DNA from: an uncultured Prevotella sp. | Lineage (GTDB): Bacteria > Bacteroidota > Bacteroidia > Bacteroidales > Bacteroidaceae | Direction of reading: 5' to 3' | Assembly (NCBI GenBank): GCA_905210845.1 | Contig: CAJLYG010000193.1 | Coordinates: 1 to 5,969, forward strand | DNA: 5,969 nt | Shown: one piece after another, positions 1-5,923 of the stretch | Position numbering within the stretch: position 1 is the stretch's first letter | How the letters are laid out: every line of letters starts with the position of its first letter | The notes under the pieces: model-generated | Database searches by the model: none | Seen by the model: the letters and a program-made list of their open reading frames with translations, nothing else | What the model was told of the DNA's origin: nothing | Position numbers and translations under genes: made by a program

Positions 1-1
1 T

Positions 2-1528
2 GTTCATTTCTCCCACCAAGGGGCACAACTATGGTGTGATAGTGCCTATTTCTACCAGCAGTCGAATTCGGTGAAAGCCTTTGGACATGTCCGCTTCCGG
101 CAAGGGGATACCTTGTCGTTGACCTGCGACCATGCCGCTTATGACGGGCAGCAGCAGTTGATGACTGCCAGTAAGAACGTGGTGCTGCATCATCGCAAGC
201 AGACCTTGTATACGGACAGCCTGATCTACGACCGACTCTATAGTTTCGCCTATTTCCAAGAGGGCGGAACGCTGATCGACGGAAAGGACAAACTGGTCTC
301 CGACTGGGGGCAATACAATACGGGGACACGCGAGGCGGTGTTCTATTATAATGTGAAAATGCGGAATGGGCCCAGGCTGATCACGACGGATACCTTGTAC
401 TATGATACGAGGAAGTCACTGGCACATATCGTGGGACCTTCCAAGATCACGTCGAAGTCGACGGTGATCAACACCAGCCAAGGCTATTTCAATACCCAAA
501 GCGACAAGGCACAGCTCTTCGGGCGCTCAACCGTCGTGGACAAGGATAAGACCATCACGGGGGATAGCTTGTTCTATAACGATAAAACGGGAATCGCCAA
601 GGGATACGGGAATGTCGTGTATGTGGATAAAAAACAGAAGAACTCGCTGAACTGTGAGGAGTTCCTGTATAATGAGAAGACCGGGTATGGGTTTGCTACC
701 AAGCGCGCCCTTGCCAAGGATTATTCCCAGCGGGATACCTTGTATGCGCATTCCGACACCATGAAGATCTATACTTACCATATCAATACGGATTCTGTCT
801 ATCGTGTAGTGCATTGCTTCCGGAAGGTAAGGGTGTACCGGCAGGACGTTCAGGCTGTCTGCGACTCCTTGGTTTTCAATTCCAAGGATTCCTGCATGAC
901 CATGTACCACGATCCCATCTGTTGGTCGGGAGAGCGCCAATTGTTAGGCGAGGTCATCAAGGCTTACATGAACGACTCTACCATTCGGTATGCCAATGTC
1001 AAGGGGCAGGCCTTGTCGATCGAGCAGATGGATGATAAGAAACATTACAATCAGGTGTCCTCTAAGGAGATGGAAGCCTATTTCGTGGATGGGAAGATCC
1101 GAAAGAGCGTTGCTTTTGGCAACGTGAGGGCGATCTATTACCCCGTGGATGACAAGGACAGTTCCTTGATCGGACTGAACTATACCGAGACGGATACCAT
1201 GAAGATGTACATGACCCCAGAGCGGAAACTGGAACGGATTTGGATGCCGAAGGCTACAGGGACGCTTTATCCGATGACCCAAATACCGCCCAATAAGATG
1301 AAATTGGATGTCTTCGCTTGGTTTGACAAGATCCGCCCGGTTGACAAAGATGATGTGTTCAACTGGAGAGGGAAGGGCGAAGGCTCACAACTGAAGATTA
1401 TCAAGCGGCATTCTGCGCCATTGCAACATCTCGGCAATCCGGTTTCGACCCAGGAAACCCCTTCTGCACCACCGGGAAAGGTGGCTGAGGGGAACGGCAC
1501 TTCTCAACAAAACAAAACAGGTTCATGA
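2..1528 (+). CDS. OstA/LptA-like outer-membrane biogenesis protein, 5' partial
   Basis: The frame is open from the left edge and codes for 508 residues before TGA at 1526-1528, so the gene begins outside the window. The GTG at 71 is internal: coding continues upstream with a repeat-like segment (WCDSAYFYQQSNSVKAFGHV). The protein is built of recurring beta-strand units such as GDSLFYN, TDTLYYD, GYGNVVYVD and AFGNVRAIYY, in which a 'CDSA/GDSL' strand precedes a 'GNV' strand. This is the pattern of the OstA/LptA beta-jellyroll fold. Proteins of this fold carry or assemble lipopolysaccharide between inner and outer membrane; the exact role of this long Bacteroidota form is inferred. The last 40 or so residues (from about 1410) are rich in Pro, Gly, Ser, Thr and Gln and look disordered. 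The stop overlaps the next start by four bases, so it is probably co-transcribed with the small membrane protein gene and mutL. The signal peptide, if present, lies outside the window. Confidence 0.85.
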   Translation, partial: VHFSHQGAQLWCDSAYFYQQSNSVKAFGHVRFRQGDTLSLTCDHAAYDGQQQLMTASKNVVLHHRKQTLYTDSLIYDRLYSFAYFQEGGTLIDGKDKLVSDWGQYNTGTREAVFYYNVKMRNGPRLITTDTLYYDTRKSLAHIVGPSKITSKSTVINTSQGYFNTQSDKAQLFGRSTVVDKDKTITGDSLFYNDKTGIAKGYGNVVYVDKKQKNSLNCEEFLYNEKTGYGFATKRALAKDYSQRDTLYAHSDTMKIYTYHINTDSVYRVVHCFRKVRVYRQDVQAVCDSLVFNSKDSCMTMYHDPICWSGERQLLGEVIKAYMNDSTIRYANVKGQALSIEQMDDKKHYNQVSSKEMEAYFVDGKIRKSVAFGNVRAIYYPVDDKDSSLIGLNYTETDTMKMYMTPERKLERIWMPKATGTLYPMTQIPPNKMKLDVFAWFDKIRPVDKDDVFNWRGKGEGSQLKIIKRHSAPLQHLGNPVSTQETPSAPPGKVAEGNGTSQQNKTGS

Positions 1529-1812
1529 TGAATTTCTATCACATGCCCAAGCCCAAGGGGTTTCATCATCAGTTTATCTATGTGGATGAGCGAAAAGAAA
1601 GAATCAAGAAAATGGAAGAAAAGGCAAAACAAGAATTAGGCATGGAACCTTCGGCAGTGAAGCCGGAAGATTTGCGTGGCACATTCCATCGCGCGACAAA
1701 ACATGTCAGGAAACATCAGGAGAGGCGGAACAGGATGTTCCTTCCGGGCTTTGGAACCTGTTTGTTCATCATTCTGTTGTTAGTTCTCCTTTGGTACTTT
1801 TTAGCGAAATAA
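1525..1812 (+). CDS. small C-terminally anchored membrane protein, function unknown
   Basis: This 95-residue protein has three parts. Residues 1-20 are rich in aromatic residues and histidine. Residues 21-70 are highly charged and probably helical ([16 protein letters not shown], then RKHQERRNR). Residues about 76-93 form a single hydrophobic helix ([12 protein letters not shown]) with only AK after it. The cluster of Arg/Lys before the helix predicts the N-terminal part faces the cytoplasm. The ATG at 1525 overlaps the upstream stop; ATG at 1528 and 1543 are alternatives, and starting at 1543 gives [19 protein letters not shown], which may be the true N-terminus. The stop is one base before mutL. 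From memory, short proteins of this layout sit beside mutL in other Bacteroidota and are sometimes labelled 'riboflavin synthase subunit beta'. Nothing in this sequence resembles riboflavin synthase, so I would not use that name. Function is unknown. Confidence 0.75.
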   Translation: MMNFYHMPKPKGFHHQFIYVDERKERIKKMEEKAKQELGMEPSAVKPEDLRGTFHRATKHVRKHQERRNRMFLPGFGTCLFIILLLVLLWYFLAK

Positions 1813-1813
1813 G

Positions 1814-3637
1814 ATGAGTGATATTATACAACTGTTACCGGATTCTGTCGCCAACCAGATCGCTGCGGGTGAGGTGATCCAGCGCCCTGCCAGTGTCGTG
1901 AAAGAATTGGTGGAAAACGCCATTGACGCAGGCGCCCAGCACATTGATGTGTTGATCGTTGATGCCGGTCGCACTTCCATACAAGTCATCGATGATGGAA
2001 AGGGGATGTCGGAGACGGATGCGCGCTTGGCTTTCGAGCGGCATGCCACGTCGAAGATCCGCACGGCCGATGATCTGTTTTCTTTGCGTACCATGGGCTT
2101 CCGGGGCGAGGCTTTGGCCTCGATCGCTGCCGTGGCACAGGTGGAACTCAAGACTCGACAGGAAAATGCGGATATAGGGACATGCTTGTCGTTGTCAGGA
2201 TCAAGGGTGCAAAGCCAGGAACCTTGCTCTTGCCCGGCCGGGAGCAACTTCAACATTGAGAACTTGTTCTTCAATGTGCCTGCACGGAGGAAATTTCTGA
2301 AATCGAATACCACAGAGCTGAACAATATAATCACGGCTTTCGAGCGGATCGTACTGGTCTATCCCAACATCTCCTTTACCCTGCATAGCAATGGCGTGGA
2401 GATGTTCAATCTCAAGGAAAGTGGGTTGCGGCAACGGATCATTGACGTGTTTGGAAAGCGATTGAACCAAGACCTGCTGCCGGTGAAGGTGGACACGACA
2501 GTCTGCAAGGTCTCCGGGTTCGTAGGAAAACCGGAGTCGGCACGGAAAAAAGGTGCACACCAGTATTTCTTTGTCAATGGCAGGTACATGAAACATCCCT
2601 ATTTCAACAAGGCGGTGATGGCTGCTTTCGACCGTCTGGTGCCCGCTGGGGAGCAAGTGCCTTATTTCATTTACTTCGATGTGCCTCCTGGGGACATCGA
2701 TGTCAATATCCATCCCACGAAAACGGAGATCAAGTTTGAGAACGAACAGGCGATCTGGCAGATTCTCTCTGCTGCCGTCAAGGAGTCGGTAGGTATCTTC
2801 AATGATGTGCCTTCCATCGACTTTGACGTGCAAGGGAAACCAGATATTCCGGTTTTCAATCCTGATGTCCATCCCGCAACAGCGCCAAAGGTCAACTATA
2901 ACCCTCAGTACAATCCATTCAAGGAGAGCAAGCTGAACCAACGCCAGGAGGTGCCCGACGCTTGGGAGCAACTCTATGAAGGACTGAAAGGTACCCATCA
3001 GGACGAGGCGGAGATCTTCGCTCCCCAGGAAGACCTGGAGATGCCATCTACCGGTCGGGACATGATCGCAGAGAAGTCACCTGCCCATTACCAGTACAAG
3101 GGCAAGTATATCATGACAGCAGTCAAGTCGGGATTGATGATCATTGACCAGCATCGTGCCCATGTGCGTATTTTGTACGAGCAGTACCTGCAAGAACTGA
3201 AGGACAGGAAAGGCTCTTCCCAGAAAGTCCTGTTCCCAGAGGTGATATCCCTGAATGTCTCTGAAAGGACGTTGTTAGGTAAGGTCTTGCCGGAACTGGT
3301 CAGCTTGGGATTTGAGCTGACCGACTTAGGCAGTGGAAGCTATGCCATCAACGCGATACCCGCTGGGTTGGAAGGCATCAACACTGTTGCTTTGGTGCAT
3401 GACATGATCACTTCCGTCATGGAGAAAGGCAGCAATGCCATTGAGGAGATGAACCAGTCGCTGGCCCTGAGCCTCGCCCGGAACGCGGCAGTGCCGCAAG
3501 GACAGGTCCTGAACAATGAAGAGATGGAGAATATGGTCAACAGCCTCTTTGCCTGCAGCAATGTCAATTACACACCGGATGGCAAGAATATCCTCTGTAT
3601 CCTCCGCCAACAGGAGATTGAGCATCTGTTGGGGTAG
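1814..3637 (+). CDS. mutL: DNA mismatch repair protein MutL
   Basis: This 607-residue protein has the normal size for bacterial MutL, which links mismatch recognition by MutS to strand removal. The N-terminal GHKL ATPase is complete: [28 protein letters not shown] (15-41, with the expected catalytic Glu31 and Mg-binding Asn35), IDDGKGM (59-65), RHATSK (76-81), GFRGEAL (95-101) and, in the transducer domain, HPTKTEIKF with the ATP-contacting Lys303. A linker at about 335-420 is rich in Asp, Pro and Asn. The C-terminal dimerisation domain (about 421-600) carries [12 protein letters not shown] (445-456) where endonuclease-type MutL has DQHAAHERILYE, so Ala is Arg and the metal-binding Glu is Val. 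The later Cys/His motifs of nicking MutL are also not recognisable. A QxxLxP beta-clamp motif is present at 470-475 (QKVLFP). ATG at 1814 follows the previous stop by one base, giving tight coupling and no own promoter visible. Confidence 0.97.
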   Translation: MSDIIQLLPDSVANQIAAGEVIQRPASVVKELVENAIDAGAQHIDVLIVDAGRTSIQVIDDGKGMSETDARLAFERHATSKIRTADDLFSLRTMGFRGEALASIAAVAQVELKTRQENADIGTCLSLSGSRVQSQEPCSCPAGSNFNIENLFFNVPARRKFLKSNTTELNNIITAFERIVLVYPNISFTLHSNGVEMFNLKESGLRQRIIDVFGKRLNQDLLPVKVDTTVCKVSGFVGKPESARKKGAHQYFFVNGRYMKHPYFNKAVMAAFDRLVPAGEQVPYFIYFDVPPGDIDVNIHPTKTEIKFENEQAIWQILSAAVKESVGIFNDVPSIDFDVQGKPDIPVFNPDVHPATAPKVNYNPQYNPFKESKLNQRQEVPDAWEQLYEGLKGTHQDEAEIFAPQEDLEMPSTGRDMIAEKSPAHYQYKGKYIMTAVKSGLMIIDQHRAHVRILYEQYLQELKDRKGSSQKVLFPEVISLNVSERTLLGKVLPELVSLGFELTDLGSGSYAINAIPAGLEGINTVALVHDMITSVMEKGSNAIEEMNQSLALSLARNAAVPQGQVLNNEEMENMVNSLFACSNVNYTPDGKNILCILRQQEIEHLLG

Positions 3638-3679
3638 TATCGGAAATTTCTTGGAAAGTATCGTACTTGGTACTTTTGG

Positions 3680-3701
3680 AAAGAAGAAAGATTCTTTTTT
3701 T
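3680..3701 (+). terminator. weak A/T-rich hairpin with T run after mutL
   Basis: AAAGAA (3680-3685) can pair with TTCTTT (3692-3697) across a six-base loop, and the right arm runs on into four more T residues. It lies about 45 bases after the mutL stop and just before the next promoter, the right place for a terminator. The stem is short and has few G:C pairs, so it would be weak. Confidence 0.35.
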
Positions 3702-3747
3702 AAAAAAAGTGACCATATCCGAAAAATATGATTATCTTTGCAAAGGT
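3695..3747 (+). promoter_or_regulatory. predicted promoter of the OmpA-family gene
   Basis: TATCTTTG at 3733-3740 matches the Bacteroidota -7 consensus TAnnTTTG exactly, which would place transcription start near 3747. No good TTTG -33 box is present about 20 bases upstream (the bases there are AGTGAC). Instead a perfect T7A7 palindrome lies at 3695-3708, which could act as an A/T-rich upstream element. The predicted leader is about 65 nt. Confidence 0.6.
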
Positions 3748-3754
3748 CTTCCCT

Positions 3755-3771
3755 TGGACATTCCTTGTCCA
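3755..3771 (+). other. hairpin in the 5' leader of the OmpA-family mRNA
   Basis: TGGACA (3755-3760) and TGTCCA (3766-3771) form a perfect six-base-pair stem with a five-base loop. CCT (3752-3754) and AGG (3776-3778) can extend it after an internal loop. It begins about 8 nt after the predicted transcription start. A structure at the extreme 5' end can stabilise an abundant porin mRNA; that role is inference. Confidence 0.4.
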
Positions 3772-3811
3772 CGAAAGGCACGTCTTGTCGGATATTATAA
3801 CAGATATGATT

Positions 3812-4960
3812 ATGAAAAAGGTATTGATATCATTAGTCCTCGCCTGTGCCGCCATGCCCTTATGGGCACAGGAGCCGGATCCTACGTTGAAGAACAATGT
3901 GGTCACGAATTCTTTTTGGAGCAACTGGTTTTTCCAAGTAGGTGCTGACTGGAATGCTTGGTATTCGAATGAGGAGTCAAGCCTGCATTTTTCCAAGAGT
4001 CCCTTTAAGAAGTTCCGCTCGAATCCGGGCATCTCCATCGCCCTCGGAAAGTGGTTCACCCCAGGTCTGGGCTTGCGCACGAAGGTGCAAGGCATCTGGG
4101 GGAAGACGGTAACGGACGAGAACAACGATGGCAATGGGAATAAATACTGGATCCTGAATGAGCAGGCTTTGTTCAATCTGAGCAATATGATCGGCGGCTA
4201 TAACCCCGACCGGGTGTGGAGTATCATCCCATTTGCCGGCGCTGGCTTTGGGCGTACCTGTACCTATAACCTGTATGCCATGCAGTTGAGCGTGGGATTG
4301 TTGAACGAGTTCAGGCTATGCAGGAAGCTCGCCCTGAACGTGGAAGTTGGATGGAACCGCTGCGAAGGGGACATCGATGGCGTGACGAGTGGCATCCATC
4401 AGACCCGTGGCTGGAAATCCCATGACAACAATTTGTATGGAGAGGTAGGGCTTACTTTCAATATCGGGCACTCCTCTTGGGACCGGGTGCCTGACGTGGA
4501 TGCCATCAAGGCCATGTCACAGGCTGAGCTCGATGCACTGAATGCACAGTTGAGTGACGCGAATGCGGAGAATGAGCGACTGAAAGGGCTTCTCGAGAAG
4601 GAGAGCCCGGATGCTTCCAAGACCGTGAAGGAATATGTGACGGCTCCGGTGTCTGTATTCTTTAATCTCAATGAGGATAGGAAAATGGCAGACCCAAGAG
4701 ACCTGGAAGATGTCAAGGGCTTGGTGGAGTACGCTAAGAACAACAATGCCCATCTCTTGGTAACGGGCTACGCAGACAATGCAACAGGCAACGAGGCGAT
4801 CAACAAGAAACTTGCCGAAGGGCGTGCGAACACGGTTGCCGATCAGCTCGTCCGGTTCGGTCTTTCTCGTGACCAGATCAAGGTGGTTTCAAAGGGAGGT
4901 GTCAACGACTTATCTCCTGTGTCTTATAATCGTCGCGTGACGGTGGAGGTGACGGAATAA
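3812..4960 (+). CDS. OmpA-family outer-membrane protein with peptidoglycan-binding domain
   Basis: This 382-residue outer-membrane protein is expected to tether the envelope to peptidoglycan. I chose ATG 3812 because it opens a classical signal peptide (MKKVLISLVLACAAMPLWA, cleavage likely before Gln20); the longer frame from 3728 would start before the predicted transcription start and bury that signal. Residues about 36-220 have alternating aromatic/hydrophobic strands and glycines (FQVGADWNAW, SIALGKW, FAGAGFGRT, YGEVGLTFNIG), like an OmpA-type beta barrel. Residues about 230-265 are a charged coiled linker (AQLSDANAENERLKGLLEKE). Residues about 278-380 are the OmpA C-terminal domain: VFFNLN, VTGYADNATGN with Asp322, LAEGRAN with Arg338 (the expected pair that holds diaminopimelate), and NRRVTVEV at 373-380. 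The loop before NRRV is shorter than in many family members. It has its own promoter and a hairpin after the stop, so it is probably monocistronic. Confidence 0.9.
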   Translation: MKKVLISLVLACAAMPLWAQEPDPTLKNNVVTNSFWSNWFFQVGADWNAWYSNEESSLHFSKSPFKKFRSNPGISIALGKWFTPGLGLRTKVQGIWGKTVTDENNDGNGNKYWILNEQALFNLSNMIGGYNPDRVWSIIPFAGAGFGRTCTYNLYAMQLSVGLLNEFRLCRKLALNVEVGWNRCEGDIDGVTSGIHQTRGWKSHDNNLYGEVGLTFNIGHSSWDRVPDVDAIKAMSQAELDALNAQLSDANAENERLKGLLEKESPDASKTVKEYVTAPVSVFFNLNEDRKMADPRDLEDVKGLVEYAKNNNAHLLVTGYADNATGNEAINKKLAEGRANTVADQLVRFGLSRDQIKVVSKGGVNDLSPVSYNRRVTVEVTE

Positions 4961-4976
4961 CCGTTGTCCTTGGCGC

Positions 4977-5029
4977 AGGACCGGGCAGTAGGAAGTTGCG
5001 TGTGACGCCTTCTTGCTGCCTGGTCTTTT
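4977..5029 (+). terminator. long hairpin terminator after the OmpA-family gene
   Basis: The arm 4979-4995 pairs with 5009-5025 over 17 consecutive positions, counting three G:U pairs. An inner stem GCGT/ACGC (4998-5001 with 5005-5008) closes a GTG loop after a two-base bulge. Four T residues follow at 5026-5029. It starts 17-19 bases after the stop codon. The T run is short, but the stem is unusually long and would also protect the mRNA 3' end. Confidence 0.7.
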
Positions 5030-5120
5030 AGAGTGTGAAGTCGTTGGCACATGCCATCTTGCTGTCAGGCCTTTCATCGCCATGAAGGCGTTGGCGCAAG
5101 GCGTCTTTCTTGTAAAATGC
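4992..5120. repeat. three decayed ~46-bp direct repeats
   Basis: Copies begin with GAAG at 4992, 5037 and 5084, a spacing of 45 and 47 bases. Each continues with a GTTG-type segment, a small self-complementary core (GCGTGTGACGC, GGCACATGCC, GCGTTGGCGC) and a TCTTnCTG/TCTTTCTTG segment. Similarity is imperfect and the third copy is short. A separate hairpin, GCCTTTCAT (5069-5077) with ATGAAGGC (5082-5089), spans copies two and three. No convincing gene is seen between 4961 and 5200. Confidence 0.4.
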
Positions 5121-5148
5121 AATTAAATTGAAAAAAGATAAGGAAAAG

Positions 5149-5187
5149 TTTGGTAGAAAAAGGAAAATGTAGTACCTTTGCATCGCT
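5149..5187 (+). promoter_or_regulatory. promoter of the first tRNA-Val gene
   Basis: TTTG at 5149-5152 and TACCTTTG at 5173-5180 are separated by exactly 20 bases, matching the Bacteroidota primary sigma factor consensus TTTG-N19-21-TAnnTTTG. Transcription would begin near 5187, giving a leader of about 14 nt before the mature tRNA. The leader region holds the palindrome GCTTTTGAAAAGC (5185-5197). Confidence 0.8.
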
Positions 5188-5200
5188 TTTGAAAAGCCTT

Positions 5201-5278
5201 GGGCGTTTAGCTCAGCTGGTTTAGAGCATCTGCCTTACAAGCAGAGGGTCGGCGGTTCGAATCCGTCAACGCCCACCA
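5201..5278 (+). tRNA. tRNA-Val (anticodon UAC), complete with encoded CCA
   Basis: The cloverleaf can be drawn in full. The acceptor stem is GGGCGTT (5201-5207) with AACGCCC (5268-5274). The D stem is GCTC/GAGC. The anticodon stem is TCTGC (5229-5233) with GCAGA (5241-5245), around loop CTTACAA whose middle triplet TAC is at 5236-5238. The variable loop has five bases, and the T arm GGCGG/CCGTC encloses TTCGAAT. Discriminator A is at 5275 and CCA is encoded at 5276-5278. Anticodon UAC reads valine GUA/GUG codons and, if modified at the wobble base, the other GUN codons. It has its own promoter and terminator, and a second identical copy starts at 5924. Confidence 0.97.
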
Positions 5279-5287
5279 AGGGGTGTT

Positions 5288-5325
5288 GCCCTGTAGTCCT
5301 TCGGGATTGCAGGGCTTTTTCTTTT
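5288..5325 (+). terminator. strong intrinsic terminator of tRNA-Val
   Basis: GCCCTGTAGTCC (5288-5299) pairs with GGATTGCAGGGC (5304-5315) over 12 positions, two of them G:U, closed by a TTCG tetraloop. Five T residues follow directly (5316-5320), then CTTTT. It lies 10 bases after the tRNA CCA end, so the transcript probably carries this single tRNA. Confidence 0.93.
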
Positions 5326-5327
5326 GG

Positions 5328-5503
5328 AATAGGTTATCACCTGTCTCCCAATAGGTCATCACCCGGTGTGCAATAGGCCACCTCCTGCCTTCCAATAGGT
5401 CATCTCCTGGTGTGCAATGGGCCACTTCCTGCCTTCCAATAGGTCATCTCCTGGTGTGCAATGGGCCACCTCCTGCCTTCCTATAGGTTATCTCCTGCTT
5501 CCC
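5328..5503. repeat. eight contiguous 22-bp tandem repeats (44-bp dimers)
   Basis: Eight units of exactly 22 bp start at 5328, 5350, 5372, 5394, 5416, 5438, 5460 and 5482, with no spacers. All share AATRGGYCAYCTCCTG or a close variant, followed by a six-base tail. The tail alternates: GTGTGC in units 2, 4 and 6 and CCTTCC in units 3, 5 and 7; units 1 and 8 are the most diverged (tails TCTCCC and CTTCCC). Units 4 and 6 are identical and units 5 and 7 differ at one base, so 5394-5437 and 5438-5481 are near-identical 44-mers, pointing to recent expansion by a dimer. Each unit holds an AGG-N6-CCT dyad or a variant of it (AGGTTATCACCT in unit 1). Because 22 is not a multiple of three, the array is unlikely to be coding. 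Confidence 0.95.
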
Positions 5504-5512
5504 AGTCTCTTG

Positions 5513-5796
5513 CGCTTTATTTATACAACTGACAACGGGACGGAGTTTGCCGAGCATGAGGCTATCTCAAAAGGCTTAGGCTGCAATGTCTATTTTGCGC
5601 ATCCATACAGCTCTTGGGAGAAAGGTGCGATAGAAAACGCAAATGGCTTGATACGACAATACATACCTAAAAAAGAGAATTTCGATAACTATACACATTC
5701 TGAAATACGAACAATTCAAGACAAACTGAATGCGAGACCTCGAAAAAAATTGATTTCTTAACACCTAATGAAGTGGTTTTAGGATTTTCCTACTAA
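5513..5796 (+). pseudogene. IS30-family transposase remnant, 5' truncated and frameshifted
   Basis: Only the C-terminal third of a DDE transposase remains. The second catalytic Asp is in TTDNGTEFAEH (codon 5531-5533) and the Glu in WEKGAIENANGLIRQY (codon 5633-5635), exactly 33 residues apart, the DD(33)E spacing and motif wording of IS30-family enzymes. The helix-turn-helix region and first catalytic Asp are missing. The frame breaks at an A7 run (5743-5749): in the current frame it ends at TAA 5759, but one extra A would restore KIDFLTPNEVVLGFSY ending at TAA 5794-5796, the expected family C-terminus. The open frame extends upstream into the 22-bp repeats by chance, so ATG 5417 is not a real start. 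The remnant is visibly more A/T rich than the neighbouring genes, in line with acquisition. It cannot be active. Confidence 0.88.
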
Positions 5797-5820
5797 CTTT
5801 GCACTTGCTTCTGGAATCCG
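5796..5820. mobile_element. possible right end of the IS30-type element
   Basis: The 25 bases immediately after the restored transposase stop begin ACTTTGCACTTG. IS30-type elements commonly place their right inverted repeat directly after the transposase gene, and the wording resembles ends I recall for such elements in Bacteroidota. The left end is gone, so there is no partner repeat here to confirm it. Confidence 0.3.
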
Positions 5821-5867
5821 TCCGGTAGACGCACTTTCTTAAAAAATGCAAAATAAAATATGGTTCC

Positions 5868-5906
5868 TTTGGCAGTTTGCGGAAAACGCCTTATCTTTGC
5901 ACTCGC
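5868..5906 (+). promoter_or_regulatory. promoter of the second tRNA-Val gene
   Basis: TTTG at 5868-5871 and TATCTTTG at 5892-5899 are 20 bases apart, the same geometry as the promoter of the first tRNA. The leader again has a short inverted repeat (GCTTTT 5905-5910 with AAAAGC 5915-5920, loop AAGA) followed by CTT and the tRNA. Apart from the boxes, the spacer bases differ from those of the first copy. Confidence 0.8.
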
Positions 5907-5923
5907 TTTTAAGAAAAAGCCTT

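Noticed and set aside
71..73. GTG start of the OstA-like gene
   Set aside because: The frame is open to the left edge and the upstream codons encode another typical strand segment, so the gene is simply cut by the window.
2201..2998. Long minus-strand open frame (265 codons) opposite mutL
   Set aside because: It is a shadow of the mutL coding strand with no recognisable motif; other minus-strand frames opposite the three long genes are rejected for the same reason.
3728..3811. N-terminal extension of the OmpA-family protein from ATG 3728
   Set aside because: It would place the signal peptide 28 residues inside the protein, and the ATG lies upstream of the predicted transcription start.
3700..4185. 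Minus-strand open frame of 161 codons over the promoter and start of the OmpA-family gene
   Set aside because: It runs through the promoter, leader and signal peptide of a well-supported gene and shows no domain pattern.
4910..5122. Minus-strand open frame of 70 codons after the OmpA-family gene
   Set aside because: It covers the hairpin and decayed repeats, has a biased basic composition and no promoter or motif.
5207..5425. Minus-strand open frame of 72 codons across the tRNA and the 22-bp array
   Set aside because: Its C-terminal part (ALTDSNRRPSACKADALN) is the translated antisense of the tRNA-Val gene, a common annotation artefact, and the N-terminal part is translated terminator and tandem repeat.
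5328..5503. CRISPR array
   Set aside because: The 22-bp units are contiguous, without unique spacers, and both halves of the 44-bp period repeat. No cas gene is visible.
5417..5512. ATG at 5417 as the start of a transposase gene
   Set aside because: This stretch translates the 22-bp repeats and has no similarity to transposase; the homology begins only near 5513.
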